Positions 1 through 8,540 of a stretch of 64,000 bases of DNA are shown here, one piece after another. The first letter of the stretch is position 1; the number at the start of each line of letters is the position of its first letter. The notes under the pieces were generated by a model. The model had not been told where the DNA came from, searched no databases, and saw nothing but the letters and a program-made list of their open reading frames with translations. Location of the stretch: contig NZ_CP063813.1 in assembly GCF_015277815.1 (NCBI RefSeq), positions 2,046,001 through 2,110,000 on the forward strand. The letters are read 5' to 3'. Position numbers and translations under genes: made by a program. This stretch comes from Microbacterium atlanticum. GTDB taxonomy: Bacteria > Actinomycetota > Actinomycetes > Actinomycetales > Microbacteriaceae.

Positions 1-267
1 TGTGGTGTGCGTGCCGAAGTCGTGAGACTCCACGGGCGCGTCGACCGGCAGGTCGGCGTCGGCCGGGATCTCGATGATGAAGGGCACTTCGCCGTCGATG
101 ACGCCGTCATCGTCGAGATCGTCGTCGGCCTCTGTCGGAAGCTCGACGTTGACCTGCGCCGTCCCACCACCGAGGATGCCGAGACCCGTCGTGTCGAGAC
201 TCCCCGTGTCGGAGAGCACGCCGTTCTCGGGCTCGTCGTGCGTGTGGTCGTTGCGGTCGGGCGTCAC
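1..267 (-). CDS. Acidic hypothetical protein, N-terminal part (3' end outside window)
   Basis: Only the first 89 codons are in the window; the gene runs off the left edge. The start is a GTG at 267 with an AGGAG ribosome binding site nine bases upstream, about 60 bases downstream of the pyruvate carboxylase stop on the same strand, so the two could be co-transcribed. The visible part is hydrophilic and very acidic (runs such as EADDDLDDDG), with no signal peptide or membrane segment. I do not recognise a family. The clear ribosome binding site and open frame support a real gene; its function cannot be judged from this fragment. Confidence 0.55.
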   Translation of the reverse strand, partial: MTPDRNDHTHDEPENGVLSDTGSLDTTGLGILGGGTAQVNVELPTEADDDLDDDGVIDGEVPFIIEIPADADLPVDAPVESHDFGTHTT

Positions 268-327
268 GGGGTGGTTCTCCTGAGGGCAGGGCGAGGCGGC
301 GGTATCGGGCGTAAGCCGCCTTCCAGG

Positions 328-3300
328 CTACTGCGCCGGACGGATCACGACCAAAAGGTCGCCCGCGTCGACCTGCGCCGTCTCGGCGATCGCGAGCCTT
401 TCGACCACGCCGTCGACGGGTGCGGTGATGGCCGCCTCCATCTTCATCGCCTCGATCGACGCGACCGGCTGACCGGTCGAGACCTTGTCGCCGATCGCCG
501 CCTTCAGGGTCACCACTCCCGAGAAGGGCGCCGCCACCTGTCCCGGCTTGGACGTGTCGGCCTTCTCGGCCTGACGCGTCTCGACCTTGATGCTGCGATC
601 GCGCACGAACACCGGGCGCAGCTGACCGTTGAGGGTGGTCATGACGGTGCGGATGCCCTTGTCGTCGGCCTCGCCGATCGCCTCGAGCCCGACGTACAGC
701 TGCACGCCCGGGTCGATCTCGGCGACGTGCTCCTCGCCGGGCTTGAGCCCGTAGAGGTAGTCGGGCGTCCCGAGGGCGGTGAGGTCGCCGTACGTCTCCC
801 GGTTCTTCTCGAACTCGCGCGCCGGCCCCGGGAAGAGCAGGCGGTTCAGCGTGCGGCGCCGTGTCGCGGCATCCCCGCCCAGTCCGTCCTGCTCCTCCTC
901 GGTGAGCGGCGGCACGTCGATCGAGATCGTGCGACCCTCGAGCACCTTCGTACGGAACGGCTCGGGCCAGCCGCCGGGCAGGTCGCCCAGCTCGCCGGCC
1001 ATGAATCCGACGACCGAGTCCGGGATGTCGTAGTTCTGCGGGTTCGCCTCGAAGTCGGCGGGATCGGCGCGCACGGCGACCAGGGCGAGGGCGAGGTCGC
1101 CCACCACCTTCGAGGATGGGGTGACCTTGGGGATACGCCCCAGGATGCGGTCGGCGGCCGCGTACATGTCCTCGATGAGCTCGAAGTCGTCGGCCAGGCC
1201 CAGCGCGATCGCCTGCTGGCGGAGGTTCGACAGCTGACCGCCGGGGATCTCGTGGTGGTACACGCGGCCCGTGGGCGACGGCAGTCCCGACTCGAAGGGC
1301 CGGTAGAGGTGGCGGACCGCCTCCCAGTACGGCTCGAGGTCGCTCACGGCCTGGAGGTCCAGTCCGGTGTCGCGGTCGGTGTGCGCGAGCGCGGCGACCA
1401 GTGCCGAGAGGGAGGGCTGGCTGGTGGTTCCCGACATCGGCGCGGCCGCGGCATCCACCGCGTCCACTCCCGCGGCACTGGCCGCCAGCAGCGTCGCGAG
1501 CTGCCCGCCGGCGGTGTCGTGCGTGTGCAGGTGCACGGGCAGGTCGAAGTTCTCGCGCAGCGCCGTGACGAGCTTCGCCGCGGCGGCCGGGCGGACGAGC
1601 CCTGCCATGTCCTTGATCGCGAGGATGTGGGCCCCGGATTCCACGATCTGCTCCGCCAGGCGCAGGTAGTAGTCGAGGGTGTAGAGCTTCTCCGACGGGT
1701 CGAGCAGATCCGAGGTGTAGCACAGCGCCACCTCCGCGACCGCCGTGCCCGTGGCGCGTACCGCATCGATCGCCGGACGCATCTGCGACACGTCGTTGAG
1801 CGCGTCGAAGATGCGGAAGATGTCGACGCCGGTGGCGGCTGCCTCGCGGACGAAGGCATCCGTCACCGCCACCGGCCGCGGGGTGTAGCCGACGGTGTTG
1901 CGGCCCCGCAGCAGCATCTGGATCGGGATGTTCGGCATGGCGGTGCGCAGCGCTTCGAGACGCTCCCACGGATCTTCCGCGAGGAAGCGCAGTGCGACGT
2001 CGTAGGTGGCGCCGCCCCACGCCTCCACCGACAGCAGCTGCGGGGTCATGCGCGAGACGTGCGGGCCGACGCGCACCAGGTCGCGCGTGCGCACGCGCGT
2101 TGCCAGCAGCGACTGGTGCGCGTCGCGGAACGTGGTCTCGGTGACCGCCAGCGCCGTCTGCGCGCGCAGGGCCTTGGCGAAGCCTTCGGGCCCGAGCTCG
2201 CGCAGCCGGTCGAGGGTGCCCGCGGGCGGCGGCGACGCGAGGTCGATCTCGGGCAGCTTGCTGCCCGGCGAGACCGCCAGCGGCTTCTCACCGTAGGGAC
2301 GGTTGACGGTGACGTCACCCAGCCAGTTGAGGAGCTTGGTGGCGCGGTCGCGCGAGGGGTTGCTCGTCAGCAGCGACGGCCGCTCGTCGATGAACGAGGT
2401 GCTGACGTCTCCGGCGACGAACGCGGGGTCGTCGAGCACCGCGCGCAGGAACGGGATGTTGGTCGCGACGCCGCGGATGCGGAACTCCGCCAGGGCGCGG
2501 CGCGCGCGGGCCACGGCAGCCGGGAAGTCGCGGCCCCGGCAGGTGAGCTTGGCGAGCATCGAGTCGAAGTGCGGGCTGATCTGCGAGCCTGCGGCAGTGG
2601 TGCCGCCGTCCAGGCGGATGCCCGCGCCGCCGGGTGAGCGGTACGTCGTGATCCGGCCGGTGTCGGGCCGGAAGCCCTGGGCGGGATCCTCGGTCGTGAT
2701 GCGGCACTGCAGCGCCGCGCCGCGCAGCTGGATGCGGTCCTGCGTGAGGCCGAGGTCGGCGAGGGTCTCCCCCGCCGCGATGCGGATCTGCGACTGCACG
2801 AGGTCGACGTCGGTGACCTCTTCGGTGACCGTGTGCTCCACCTGGATGCGCGGGTTCATCTCGATGAAGACGACCTCGCCGGTGCGGGGTCCGGCGGTCT
2901 CGAGCAGGAACTCGACGGTCCCCGCGTTCTGGTAGCCGATCGACCGCGCGAAGGCGACCGCGTAGCCGTGCAGCGCATCGCGCACCGCCGGGTCGAGGTT
3001 CGGCGCCGGCGCGATCTCGATGACCTTCTGGTGGCGGCGCTGCACCGAGCAGTCGCGCTCGAAGAGGTGCACGGTCTCGCCGGTGCCGTCGGCGAGCACC
3101 TGCACCTCGACGTGACGCGGCCGCTGCACCGCCTGCTCGAGGAAGACGCGGGCGTCGCCGAACGCGCTCCCCGCTTCGCGCATGGCCTCGGCGAGGGCCG
3201 GGGCGAGCTCTTCGCGCCGCTCGACGCGGCGCATGCCGCGGCCTCCGCCGCCGGCGACCGCCTTGACGAAGATGGGGAATCCGATGTCGTCGGCCTGCCC

Positions 3301-3735
3301 CAGCAGCTCGTCGACGTCGTCGGATGCCTCGGTCGAGCGCAGCACCGGCACGCCGGCGGCGATGGCGTGCTGCTTCGCGGTGACCTTGTTCCCCGCCATC
3401 TCGAGCACGCGCGCGGGCGGCCCGATGAAGGCGATGCCGTTGGCCGCTGCCTTCTCGGCGAGCTCGGGGTTCTCGGAGAGGAAGCCGTACCCGGGGTAGA
3501 TGGCGTCCGCACCGGCCTCCTTGGCGACCCGCACGATCTCGTCGACATCGAGATAGGCGCGGACCGGATGCCCCTTCTCGCCGATCTCGTACGACTCGTC
3601 GGCCTTCTGCCGGTGCAGCGATCCGCGATCCTCGAAGGGGAACACGGCAACGGTGCGAGCTCCGAGCTCATATGCCGCACGGAATGCCCGGATGGCGATC
3701 TCGCCTCGGTTCGCGACCAGAATCTTGCGGAACAT
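328..3735 (-). CDS. pyc: Pyruvate carboxylase
   Basis: Biotin-dependent anaplerotic enzyme that carboxylates pyruvate to oxaloacetate in the cytoplasm. The 1135 residues match the single-chain form. The biotin carboxylase domain occupies roughly 1-460 (opening FRKILVANRGEIAIRAFRA, glycine-rich ATP loop GGGGRGMR). The carboxyltransferase TIM barrel follows (about 530-810, TFRDAHQSLLATRVRT, metal-binding HLHTHDTAGG). A carboxylase-associated domain and a C-terminal biotinyl domain complete it; the biotinylated lysine is about 1098 in EAMKMEA. The ATG at 3735 has GGAGG four bases upstream. It is transcribed away from the ParA gene. No biotin ligase lies nearby. Confidence 0.97.
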   Translation of the reverse strand: MFRKILVANRGEIAIRAFRAAYELGARTVAVFPFEDRGSLHRQKADESYEIGEKGHPVRAYLDVDEIVRVAKEAGADAIYPGYGFLSENPELAEKAAANGIAFIGPPARVLEMAGNKVTAKQHAIAAGVPVLRSTEASDDVDELLGQADDIGFPIFVKAVAGGGGRGMRRVERREELAPALAEAMREAGSAFGDARVFLEQAVQRPRHVEVQVLADGTGETVHLFERDCSVQRRHQKVIEIAPAPNLDPAVRDALHGYAVAFARSIGYQNAGTVEFLLETAGPRTGEVVFIEMNPRIQVEHTVTEEVTDVDLVQSQIRIAAGETLADLGLTQDRIQLRGAALQCRITTEDPAQGFRPDTGRITTYRSPGGAGIRLDGGTTAAGSQISPHFDSMLAKLTCRGRDFPAAVARARRALAEFRIRGVATNIPFLRAVLDDPAFVAGDVSTSFIDERPSLLTSNPSRDRATKLLNWLGDVTVNRPYGEKPLAVSPGSKLPEIDLASPPPAGTLDRLRELGPEGFAKALRAQTALAVTETTFRDAHQSLLATRVRTRDLVRVGPHVSRMTPQLLSVEAWGGATYDVALRFLAEDPWERLEALRTAMPNIPIQMLLRGRNTVGYTPRPVAVTDAFVREAAATGVDIFRIFDALNDVSQMRPAIDAVRATGTAVAEVALCYTSDLLDPSEKLYTLDYYLRLAEQIVESGAHILAIKDMAGLVRPAAAAKLVTALRENFDLPVHLHTHDTAGGQLATLLAASAAGVDAVDAAAAPMSGTTSQPSLSALVAALAHTDRDTGLDLQAVSDLEPYWEAVRHLYRPFESGLPSPTGRVYHHEIPGGQLSNLRQQAIALGLADDFELIEDMYAAADRILGRIPKVTPSSKVVGDLALALVAVRADPADFEANPQNYDIPDSVVGFMAGELGDLPGGWPEPFRTKVLEGRTISIDVPPLTEEEQDGLGGDAATRRRTLNRLLFPGPAREFEKNRETYGDLTALGTPDYLYGLKPGEEHVAEIDPGVQLYVGLEAIGEADDKGIRTVMTTLNGQLRPVFVRDRSIKVETRQAEKADTSKPGQVAAPFSGVVTLKAAIGDKVSTGQPVASIEAMKMEAAITAPVDGVVERLAIAETAQVDAGDLLVVIRPAQ

Positions 3736-3806
3736 TCGACCTCCGTATGCGGCGGCGCAGGCGGACCCGCGGGGCGGGCTGAGTGTGCTCTCAGCCTAGG
3801 GGACGG

Positions 3807-3812
3807 TAACGT
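3807..3812 (+). promoter_or_regulatory. -10 box for leaderless ParA-like gene
   Basis: TAACGT lies eight bases before the GTG at 3821, and no Shine-Dalgarno is present. Transcription would start at or next to the start codon. Confidence 0.5.
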
Positions 3813-3820
3813 GGTGCCTT

Positions 3821-4630
3821 GTGCACGTCCTATCCGTCAGCTCGCTCAAGGGTGGCGTCGGCAAGACGACCGTGACTCTCGGACTCGCGTCGGCGGCTTT
3901 CGCCCGCGGAGTCCGCACGCTCGTCGTCGACCTCGACCCGCAGTCCGACGTATCGACGGGCATGGACATCCAGGTCGCCGGGCGGCTCAACGTCGCTGAC
4001 GTCCTGGCCAACCCCAAGGAGAAGACGGTCCGCCAGGCCATCACCTCCAGCGGCTGGGCCAAGGTACATCCCGGCACGATCGACGTTCTCATCGGCAGCC
4101 CCTCCGCGATCAACTTCGACGGCCCGCACCCCAGCGTGCGCGACGTCTGGAAGCTCGAAGAGGCGCTCGCCACGATCGAGGCCGACTACGACCTCGTGCT
4201 GGTCGACTGCGCTCCGTCGCTGAACGCGCTGACCCGCACCGCATGGGCTGCCTCCGACCGGGTCATCGTCGTGACCGAGCCGGGCCTGTTCTCGGTGGCG
4301 GCCGCCGATCGCGCGCTGCGGGCGATCGAGGAGATCCGCCGCGGCCTCTCCCCTCGCCTCCAGCCGCTCGGCATCGTGGTGAACCGGGTGCGCCCGCAGT
4401 CGATCGAGCACCAGTTCCGCATCAAGGAGCTGCGCGACATGTTCGGCCCGCTCGTCCTCTCGCCCCAGCTGCCCGAGCGCACGTCGCTGCAGCAGGCGCA
4501 AGGCGCCGCCAAGCCGCTGCACATCTGGCCCGGTGACTCCGCCCAGGAGCTCGCGGCCGATTTCGACTCGCTGCTGGACCGCATCGTGCGCACCGGCCGC
4601 ATCCCGGTCCCCGAGGACACCCGCTCCTGA
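3821..4630 (+). CDS. Orphan ParA/MinD-family ATPase
   Basis: A 269-residue deviant Walker ATPase of the ParA/Soj superfamily. The deviant P-loop KGGVGKTT is at residues 10-17, followed by VVDLDPQSDVS (Walker A') and LVLVDCAPSLNALT (Walker B). Such proteins dimerise on ATP and bind DNA or a partner to position cargo. No ParB-like partner, parS site or other segregation gene is next to it; its neighbours are pyruvate carboxylase (divergent) and a PLP enzyme. It is distinct from the second ParA-like protein at 57343-58233, which sits in the scpAB block. The GTG start follows a leaderless-type -10 box. The family is certain; the cargo is unknown. Confidence 0.88.
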   Translation: MHVLSVSSLKGGVGKTTVTLGLASAAFARGVRTLVVDLDPQSDVSTGMDIQVAGRLNVADVLANPKEKTVRQAITSSGWAKVHPGTIDVLIGSPSAINFDGPHPSVRDVWKLEEALATIEADYDLVLVDCAPSLNALTRTAWAASDRVIVVTEPGLFSVAAADRALRAIEEIRRGLSPRLQPLGIVVNRVRPQSIEHQFRIKELRDMFGPLVLSPQLPERTSLQQAQGAAKPLHIWPGDSAQELAADFDSLLDRIVRTGRIPVPEDTRS

Positions 4631-4754
4631 CGCGCCCGGTCCCGCGCCCCTGCCCGGTGACCACAATGCTCAGCGGATGAACAGTGTGCACGCTTTGTGC
4701 TCGACCGGCTGACCAGGATTTGCGTTTCCTCGCGGCGTCGTTGACCATATCGCC

Positions 4755-5984
4755 ATGGCACCGATGACGTTGCACCCCGACAGCCTTGCCGTGCATGCCG
4801 GCCGCGAAGACCTCGCGGGTCTCGGCGTCCACGCCCTCCCCCTCGACCTCTCGTCGACGAACCCGCTGCCCGGCATCGAGCTGGGCGGCATGTCGTACGA
4901 GGTGCTCGCCACCGGGGGGCATCCGTTCGAGGGCGGCTCCCACGTCTACGCCCGGCTGTGGAACCCCACGGTCGCCCGTTTCGAAGAGGCCCTCGCCCGG
5001 CTCGAGCACGCCGAGGAGGCCGTGGCGTTCTCGTCGGGGATGGCGGCGGTCACCGCAGTGATCCTCGCGCTCGCGCACGAGTCGAAGCGCCGCCACATCG
5101 TCGGGGTGCGCCCGCTCTACGGCGGCACCGATCATCTGCTGGCTTCGGGGCTGCTCGATGTCCAGGCGACGTTCTGCGCGCCGGATGCCGTCGCCTCGGC
5201 GGTTCGCGACGACACGGCACTCGTCGTGCTCGAGACGCCGGCCAACCCGACGCTGGACCTCGTCGACATCGCCGCGGTGGTCGCCGCCGCGGGCTCGGTG
5301 CCGGTGCTCGTCGACAACACCTTCGCGACGCCGGTGCTGCAACGGCCGCTGGACCTCGGAGCCTCCCTGTCGCTGCACAGCGCGACGAAGTACCTCGGCG
5401 GGCACGGCGACGTCGTCGGCGGCGTCGTGGCGTGCGACGCCCGGCTCGCCGCCGCACTGCGCCGCACGCGGGCGATCACGGGCGCGATCATGCACCCCCT
5501 CGCCGCCTACCTCCTGCACCGCGGCCTCGCGACGCTGCCGGTGCGCATGCGGGCCCAGCAGGCGGGAGCCCGGGTGGTGGCCGACTGGCTCACGACGCGG
5601 CCCGAGGTGGCACGCGTCCACTTCCCCGGATTCGCCTCCAGCGACCCGCAGGGCCTGATCGGAACACAGCAGGACGGTCCGGGCGCGATGATCGCGATCG
5701 AGCTGGCCGACGGCTTCGACGCGGCCGCCGCGCTGACGGCATCCGTTCGCCTGTTCACCCACGCGGTGTCACTCGGCAGCGTCGACTCCCTCATCCAGCA
5801 CCCCGCGGCGCTCACCCACCGGCCCGTCGCGTCGGAGGCGAAGCCGTCGGACGCGCTCGTGCGCCTCTCGATCGGGCTCGAGGATCCGTCCGACCTCATC
5901 GCCGACCTCGACCAGGCGCTCACCGCTGCGACCGGGGCTCGCGCGGACGAGGCGCACGCGAACGTCGCAGCCGCACGGGGCTGA
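4755..5984 (+). CDS. Cys/Met-metabolism PLP-dependent enzyme (cystathionine gamma-synthase/lyase-like)
   Basis: A 409-residue fold-type-I PLP enzyme of the trans-sulfuration family. Visible signatures are SSGMAAVTAV near residue 93 (phosphate-binding), YGGTDHLL, VLVDNTFATPVLQRPLDLGA and the Schiff-base lysine K212 in SATKYLGG. Related enzymes are cystathionine gamma-synthase, cystathionine gamma-lyase, O-acetylhomoserine sulfhydrylase and methionine gamma-lyase; substrate cannot be read from sequence alone. No methionine or cysteine biosynthesis gene lies beside it. The ATG at 4755 lacks a good ribosome binding site; a second ATG lies three codons on. No riboswitch-like structure was seen in the 124 bases upstream. 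Confidence 0.85.
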   Translation: MAPMTLHPDSLAVHAGREDLAGLGVHALPLDLSSTNPLPGIELGGMSYEVLATGGHPFEGGSHVYARLWNPTVARFEEALARLEHAEEAVAFSSGMAAVTAVILALAHESKRRHIVGVRPLYGGTDHLLASGLLDVQATFCAPDAVASAVRDDTALVVLETPANPTLDLVDIAAVVAAAGSVPVLVDNTFATPVLQRPLDLGASLSLHSATKYLGGHGDVVGGVVACDARLAAALRRTRAITGAIMHPLAAYLLHRGLATLPVRMRAQQAGARVVADWLTTRPEVARVHFPGFASSDPQGLIGTQQDGPGAMIAIELADGFDAAAALTASVRLFTHAVSLGSVDSLIQHPAALTHRPVASEAKPSDALVRLSIGLEDPSDLIADLDQALTAATGARADEAHANVAAARG

Positions 5985-5992
5985 ATCCCGCA

Positions 5993-6031
5993 GCCGGGCC
6001 GGCGAGCGGCGAACCAGGCCCGCCGGCCGGC
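5993..6031. terminator. Hairpin between convergent genes
   Basis: GCCGGGCCGGCG (5993-6004) pairs with CGCCGGCCGGC (6021-6031) around a 16-base loop, with one bulged G. It lies between the convergent PLP-enzyme and MerR stop codons, so it may end transcription in both directions. There is no U-tract, which is common in actinobacteria. Confidence 0.5.
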
Positions 6032-6037
6032 AGCGCG

Positions 6038-6580
6038 TCAGGCCGAGCGAGCCGCGCGGCGCACGGCGAGCTCGTCCATGGGGTCGGGCTTCTCGACCTC
6101 GAACTCGACGAGCTCGGACTCGACCTCGCGCAGGACCTTGCCCACGGCGATGCCGAACACGCCCTGGCCGCGACTGACGAGGTCGATGACCTCGTCGTTG
6201 GACGTGCAGAGGTAGACGGACGCCCCGTCGCTCATGAGCGTCGTACCCGCGAGGTCGCGGATGCCGGCCGCCCGCAACTGCTCGACGGCGGTGCGGATCT
6301 GCTGCAGCGAGATGCCGGTGTCGAGGAGGCGCTTGACGAGCTTGAGCACGAGGATGTCGCGGAATCCGTACAGCCGCTGCGATCCGGAGCCGCTCGCGCC
6401 GCGAACGGTCGGCTCGACCAGCTCGGTGCGCGCCCAGTAGTCGAGCTGACGGTAGGTGATGCCGGCGGCACGCGCGGCGACGGCGCCGCGATAGCCGACC
6501 TCGTCGTCCATCGCCGGGAGTCCGTCCGTGAAGAGGAGGTCGGCTTCGAACCGTTCGCCGTCAGTGGCATCTCCGGCCAT
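6038..6580 (-). CDS. MerR-family transcriptional regulator (Rv1830-like)
   Basis: A 180-residue protein with a winged-helix MerR domain over about residues 28-100 (GITYRQLDYWARTELVEPTV, then SQRLYGFRDILVLKLVKRLLDTG). A C-terminal region follows that has no cysteine cluster or drug-binding domain. In mycobacteria the order is garA (Rv1827), a MerR (Rv1828), a bifunctional nuclease (Rv1829) and a second MerR (Rv1830). This protein occupies the Rv1830 position. The ATG at 6580 has a strong GGAGGGG site, and a TAGCGT -10 box lies at 6611-6616. The nuclease gene expected between the two MerR genes is absent: the 156 bases upstream hold no gene. Confidence 0.85.
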   Translation of the reverse strand: MAGDATDGERFEADLLFTDGLPAMDDEVGYRGAVAARAAGITYRQLDYWARTELVEPTVRGASGSGSQRLYGFRDILVLKLVKRLLDTGISLQQIRTAVEQLRAAGIRDLAGTTLMSDGASVYLCTSNDEVIDLVSRGQGVFGIAVGKVLREVESELVEFEVEKPDPMDELAVRRAARSA

Positions 6581-6736
6581 GCTCGTCCCCCCTCCGGATC
6601 GAATACCTCAACGCTAGATCAGCCTCACCCTCGCGGCAACGACATCCGGTGTTCACGGGTCGGCGTGTCGCGGCGCGCACCCTGCACAGCCGTCGGGACG
6701 GCGGCCGAGACACCGCCCATGCGCACCGCCAGGCCC

Positions 6737-7429
6737 TCAGGAGAGAAGGCGGTCGAGCGCGCTGCGGACGAAGATCGCCCGCACGTCGTCGAGCCGGCGG
6801 ACGAGCTCGGGCGCGAGCTCGCCCGCGCGCCCGCGGGACGACGCGTCCGTCCTGCGCAGCAGCGGCGCGAGCGCCGATTCCACCAGCGCGACGTCGCGCT
6901 CCGCGCTCTGACGCAGGGCACGCACGTGGCGCGGCTCGATGCCGTGCCGGTCGAGCGCGACGAGCGCGCGCAGCAGGGTGACGGACTGCTCGGTGTAGGT
7001 CTCCGCAGCGGCGAAGATGCCCGTGCTGACGGCGTCGTTGAGCAGCTGCGGCGCCGCGCCGGCCGCGGCGAGCAGCTCGTCGCGGCGGTAGCGGCGCGGG
7101 GCGGGGACGATCGACGGCGGCGGCACGGCGGTCGGAGTCGCCGGATCGCGGCCCGCGTCGATGTCTTCGAGGTAGTCGCGGATGACCGACAGCGGCAGGT
7201 AGTGGTCACGCTGCAGTGTGAGCGCGAGCCGCAGCCGCTCGAGGTCGTCCTGCGAGAACTTGCGGTAGCCCGACTCGGTGCGAAGCGGCGTGACGATGCC
7301 CTGCACCTCGAGGAAGCGCAGCTTGCTCGACGTCAGCGACGGGAACTCCGGCGACAGTCGCGCGAGCACCTGCCCGATGCTGAGAAGACCTGCGGACGAC
7401 GCCCTTTCGCGAGCGGATGCCGCGGGCAT
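6737..7429 (-). CDS. ftsR: MerR-family regulator, FtsR/Rv1828 type
   Basis: A 230-residue MerR-type regulator. The DNA-binding domain spans about residues 15-90 (LLSIGQVLARLSPEFPSLT, SKLRFLEVQGIVTPLRT, GYRKFSQDDLERL), which is the atypical N-terminus of the Rv1828/FtsR group. A helical C-terminal part follows a proline-rich linker. In Corynebacterium glutamicum the orthologue FtsR activates the cell-division gene ftsZ. The start ATG overlaps the stop of the FHA gene (TGATG), so the two are translationally coupled. The symbol rests on family and on the FHA-MerR context, not on a measured target. Confidence 0.82.
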   Translation of the reverse strand: MPAASARERASSAGLLSIGQVLARLSPEFPSLTSSKLRFLEVQGIVTPLRTESGYRKFSQDDLERLRLALTLQRDHYLPLSVIRDYLEDIDAGRDPATPTAVPPPSIVPAPRRYRRDELLAAAGAAPQLLNDAVSTGIFAAAETYTEQSVTLLRALVALDRHGIEPRHVRALRQSAERDVALVESALAPLLRRTDASSRGRAGELAPELVRRLDDVRAIFVRSALDRLLS

Positions 7430-7932
7430 CAGGCTTCCGCTGCCTGCGGGAGGTCGGCGGGAGAGACGAAGAAGTTGAGGCGGAACTTGCCCACGCGCAC
7501 CTCGGCGCCGTTGGTCAGCGTGGCGCGGTCGACTCGCTCCCCGTTGACGTACGTGCCGTTGAGCGAGCGCTGGTCGACGAGCTCGAACGACGTGCCGGTG
7601 CGCGTGATCTCGGCGTGCCGACGCGACACGGTGACGTCGTCGAAGAAGATGTCGGCCTCGGGGTGACGCCCGACCGTGGTGACGTCGGAGTCGAGCAGGT
7701 AGCGGGCGCCCGCGGTCGGTCCGGAGCGGACCAGCAGCAGGGCGGCCCCGGAGGGGAGGGCGTCGATCGCATCGAGCTCGGCCTCACCCAGTTCGCTCCC
7801 GAACGGGACGAACGAGAGGTCGGAATCGTGGCCGAAGGTCTGCGTCGTGTCGGCGGCGCGGTCGGAACCCCGTGCGTCGGCCCCGGCTGCGCGGCGGATG
7901 TCGCCCTCATCGGGTCGGCGGTCGTGCTCCAC
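7429..7932 (-). CDS. garA: FHA-domain protein, GarA/OdhI type
   Basis: A 167-residue forkhead-associated protein. The FHA motifs are GRH (88-90), SRRH (103-106) and NGTYVNG (125-131). Upstream sits a flexible tail with DTTQTF (Thr29, Thr30, Thr32), resembling the ETTSVF phospho-switch of mycobacterial GarA and corynebacterial OdhI. In those proteins kinase phosphorylation makes the FHA domain fold onto its own tail and stops it inhibiting 2-oxoglutarate dehydrogenase and glutamate dehydrogenase. The GTG at 7932 has AGGAGG upstream and a TAGGCT -10 box at 7955-7960. The frame stays open to 8415, but that would overlap the divergent gene and lose the signals. Dihydrolipoyl dehydrogenase, a subunit of the complex GarA controls, is 2 kb away. 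Confidence 0.85.
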   Translation of the reverse strand: MEHDRRPDEGDIRRAAGADARGSDRAADTTQTFGHDSDLSFVPFGSELGEAELDAIDALPSGAALLLVRSGPTAGARYLLDSDVTTVGRHPEADIFFDDVTVSRRHAEITRTGTSFELVDQRSLNGTYVNGERVDRATLTNGAEVRVGKFRLNFFVSPADLPQAAEA

Positions 7933-8137
7933 GGTTTCCTCCTCTTGTCTTTTCAGCCTATCCGATCGCCCCACCCGCGGAAGGGCCGTTTCGGGTTCGC
8001 CTCGCGATGTCGCCCCGCAGGGTGCGAGCTCTCGCCCCCGGGCAATGTTTCGTCGCGTGTCACGCGGGATGCCTCGGACGACACGCCCGCCTAGCCTGGC
8101 AGAACCCCAGCCGATCAGCGACCGCAAGGAGTCGACC

Positions 8138-8488
8138 GTGTCCAGTCCGCACCGCCACATTCCGCCCCTCGAGGTGCGTGAGCGTGCGGCGTGCATGTGC
8201 GACCACGGCGACTCCTGCTCCTCGTTCGCGCCCGGCCACGCGCTGCACCTGATCCAGGCGAGGCTCGCATCGGCCACGCCGTCCGAGTGGGCCGACGCGA
8301 TCGTCGAGGCTTCCGACGCCCGCTCGGGCTTCGTGATCGTCCGCACCGTGGCCGACGACTCGGCCGTCGCGCTGTGGAACGGCACGGGAGCCGCTGCCGC
8401 CGCGACCGTGGGCACGCCCGTGGCGCTCCACGAGCGCTACCACGTGCTCGCCGTGGGCGGCGCGCGGTTCAACGTCCTGCGGGGCTGA
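8138..8488 (+). CDS. Small conserved hypothetical protein
   Basis: A 116-residue protein of unknown function. The GTG at 8138 has AAGGAG six to seven bases upstream and a TAGCCT -10 box at 8092-8097, giving a leader of about 30 bases. The N-terminal half contains a short Cys/His cluster (ACMCDHGDSCSSF) and a conserved-looking hydrophobic core (SGFVIVRTVADDSAVALWN). No signal peptide or membrane segment is present. It stands divergent from the FHA gene. The CMCDHGDSC motif could bind a metal, which would fit the copper genes next door, but that is speculation. Confidence 0.7.
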   Translation: MSSPHRHIPPLEVRERAACMCDHGDSCSSFAPGHALHLIQARLASATPSEWADAIVEASDARSGFVIVRTVADDSAVALWNGTGAAAAATVGTPVALHERYHVLAVGGARFNVLRG

Positions 8489-8540
8489 CGCAACCGACAC
8501 CGGGACGGCGGCCCGCCGGGCAGGAGTGAGGCGACGAGCC

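Noticed and set aside
7..2637. Long + strand open frame opposite pyruvate carboxylase
   Set aside because: Arg/Val/Gly-rich, no family resemblance and no ribosome binding site; it is the GC-rich antisense shadow of pyc.
4631..4754. SAM riboswitch or T-box upstream of the Cys/Met PLP enzyme
   Set aside because: The 124 bases show no recognisable conserved elements or terminator/antiterminator pair.
7933..8415. N-terminal extension of the FHA protein
   Set aside because: It would overlap the divergent small gene and its promoter; the GTG at 7932 has a good ribosome binding site and -10 box.
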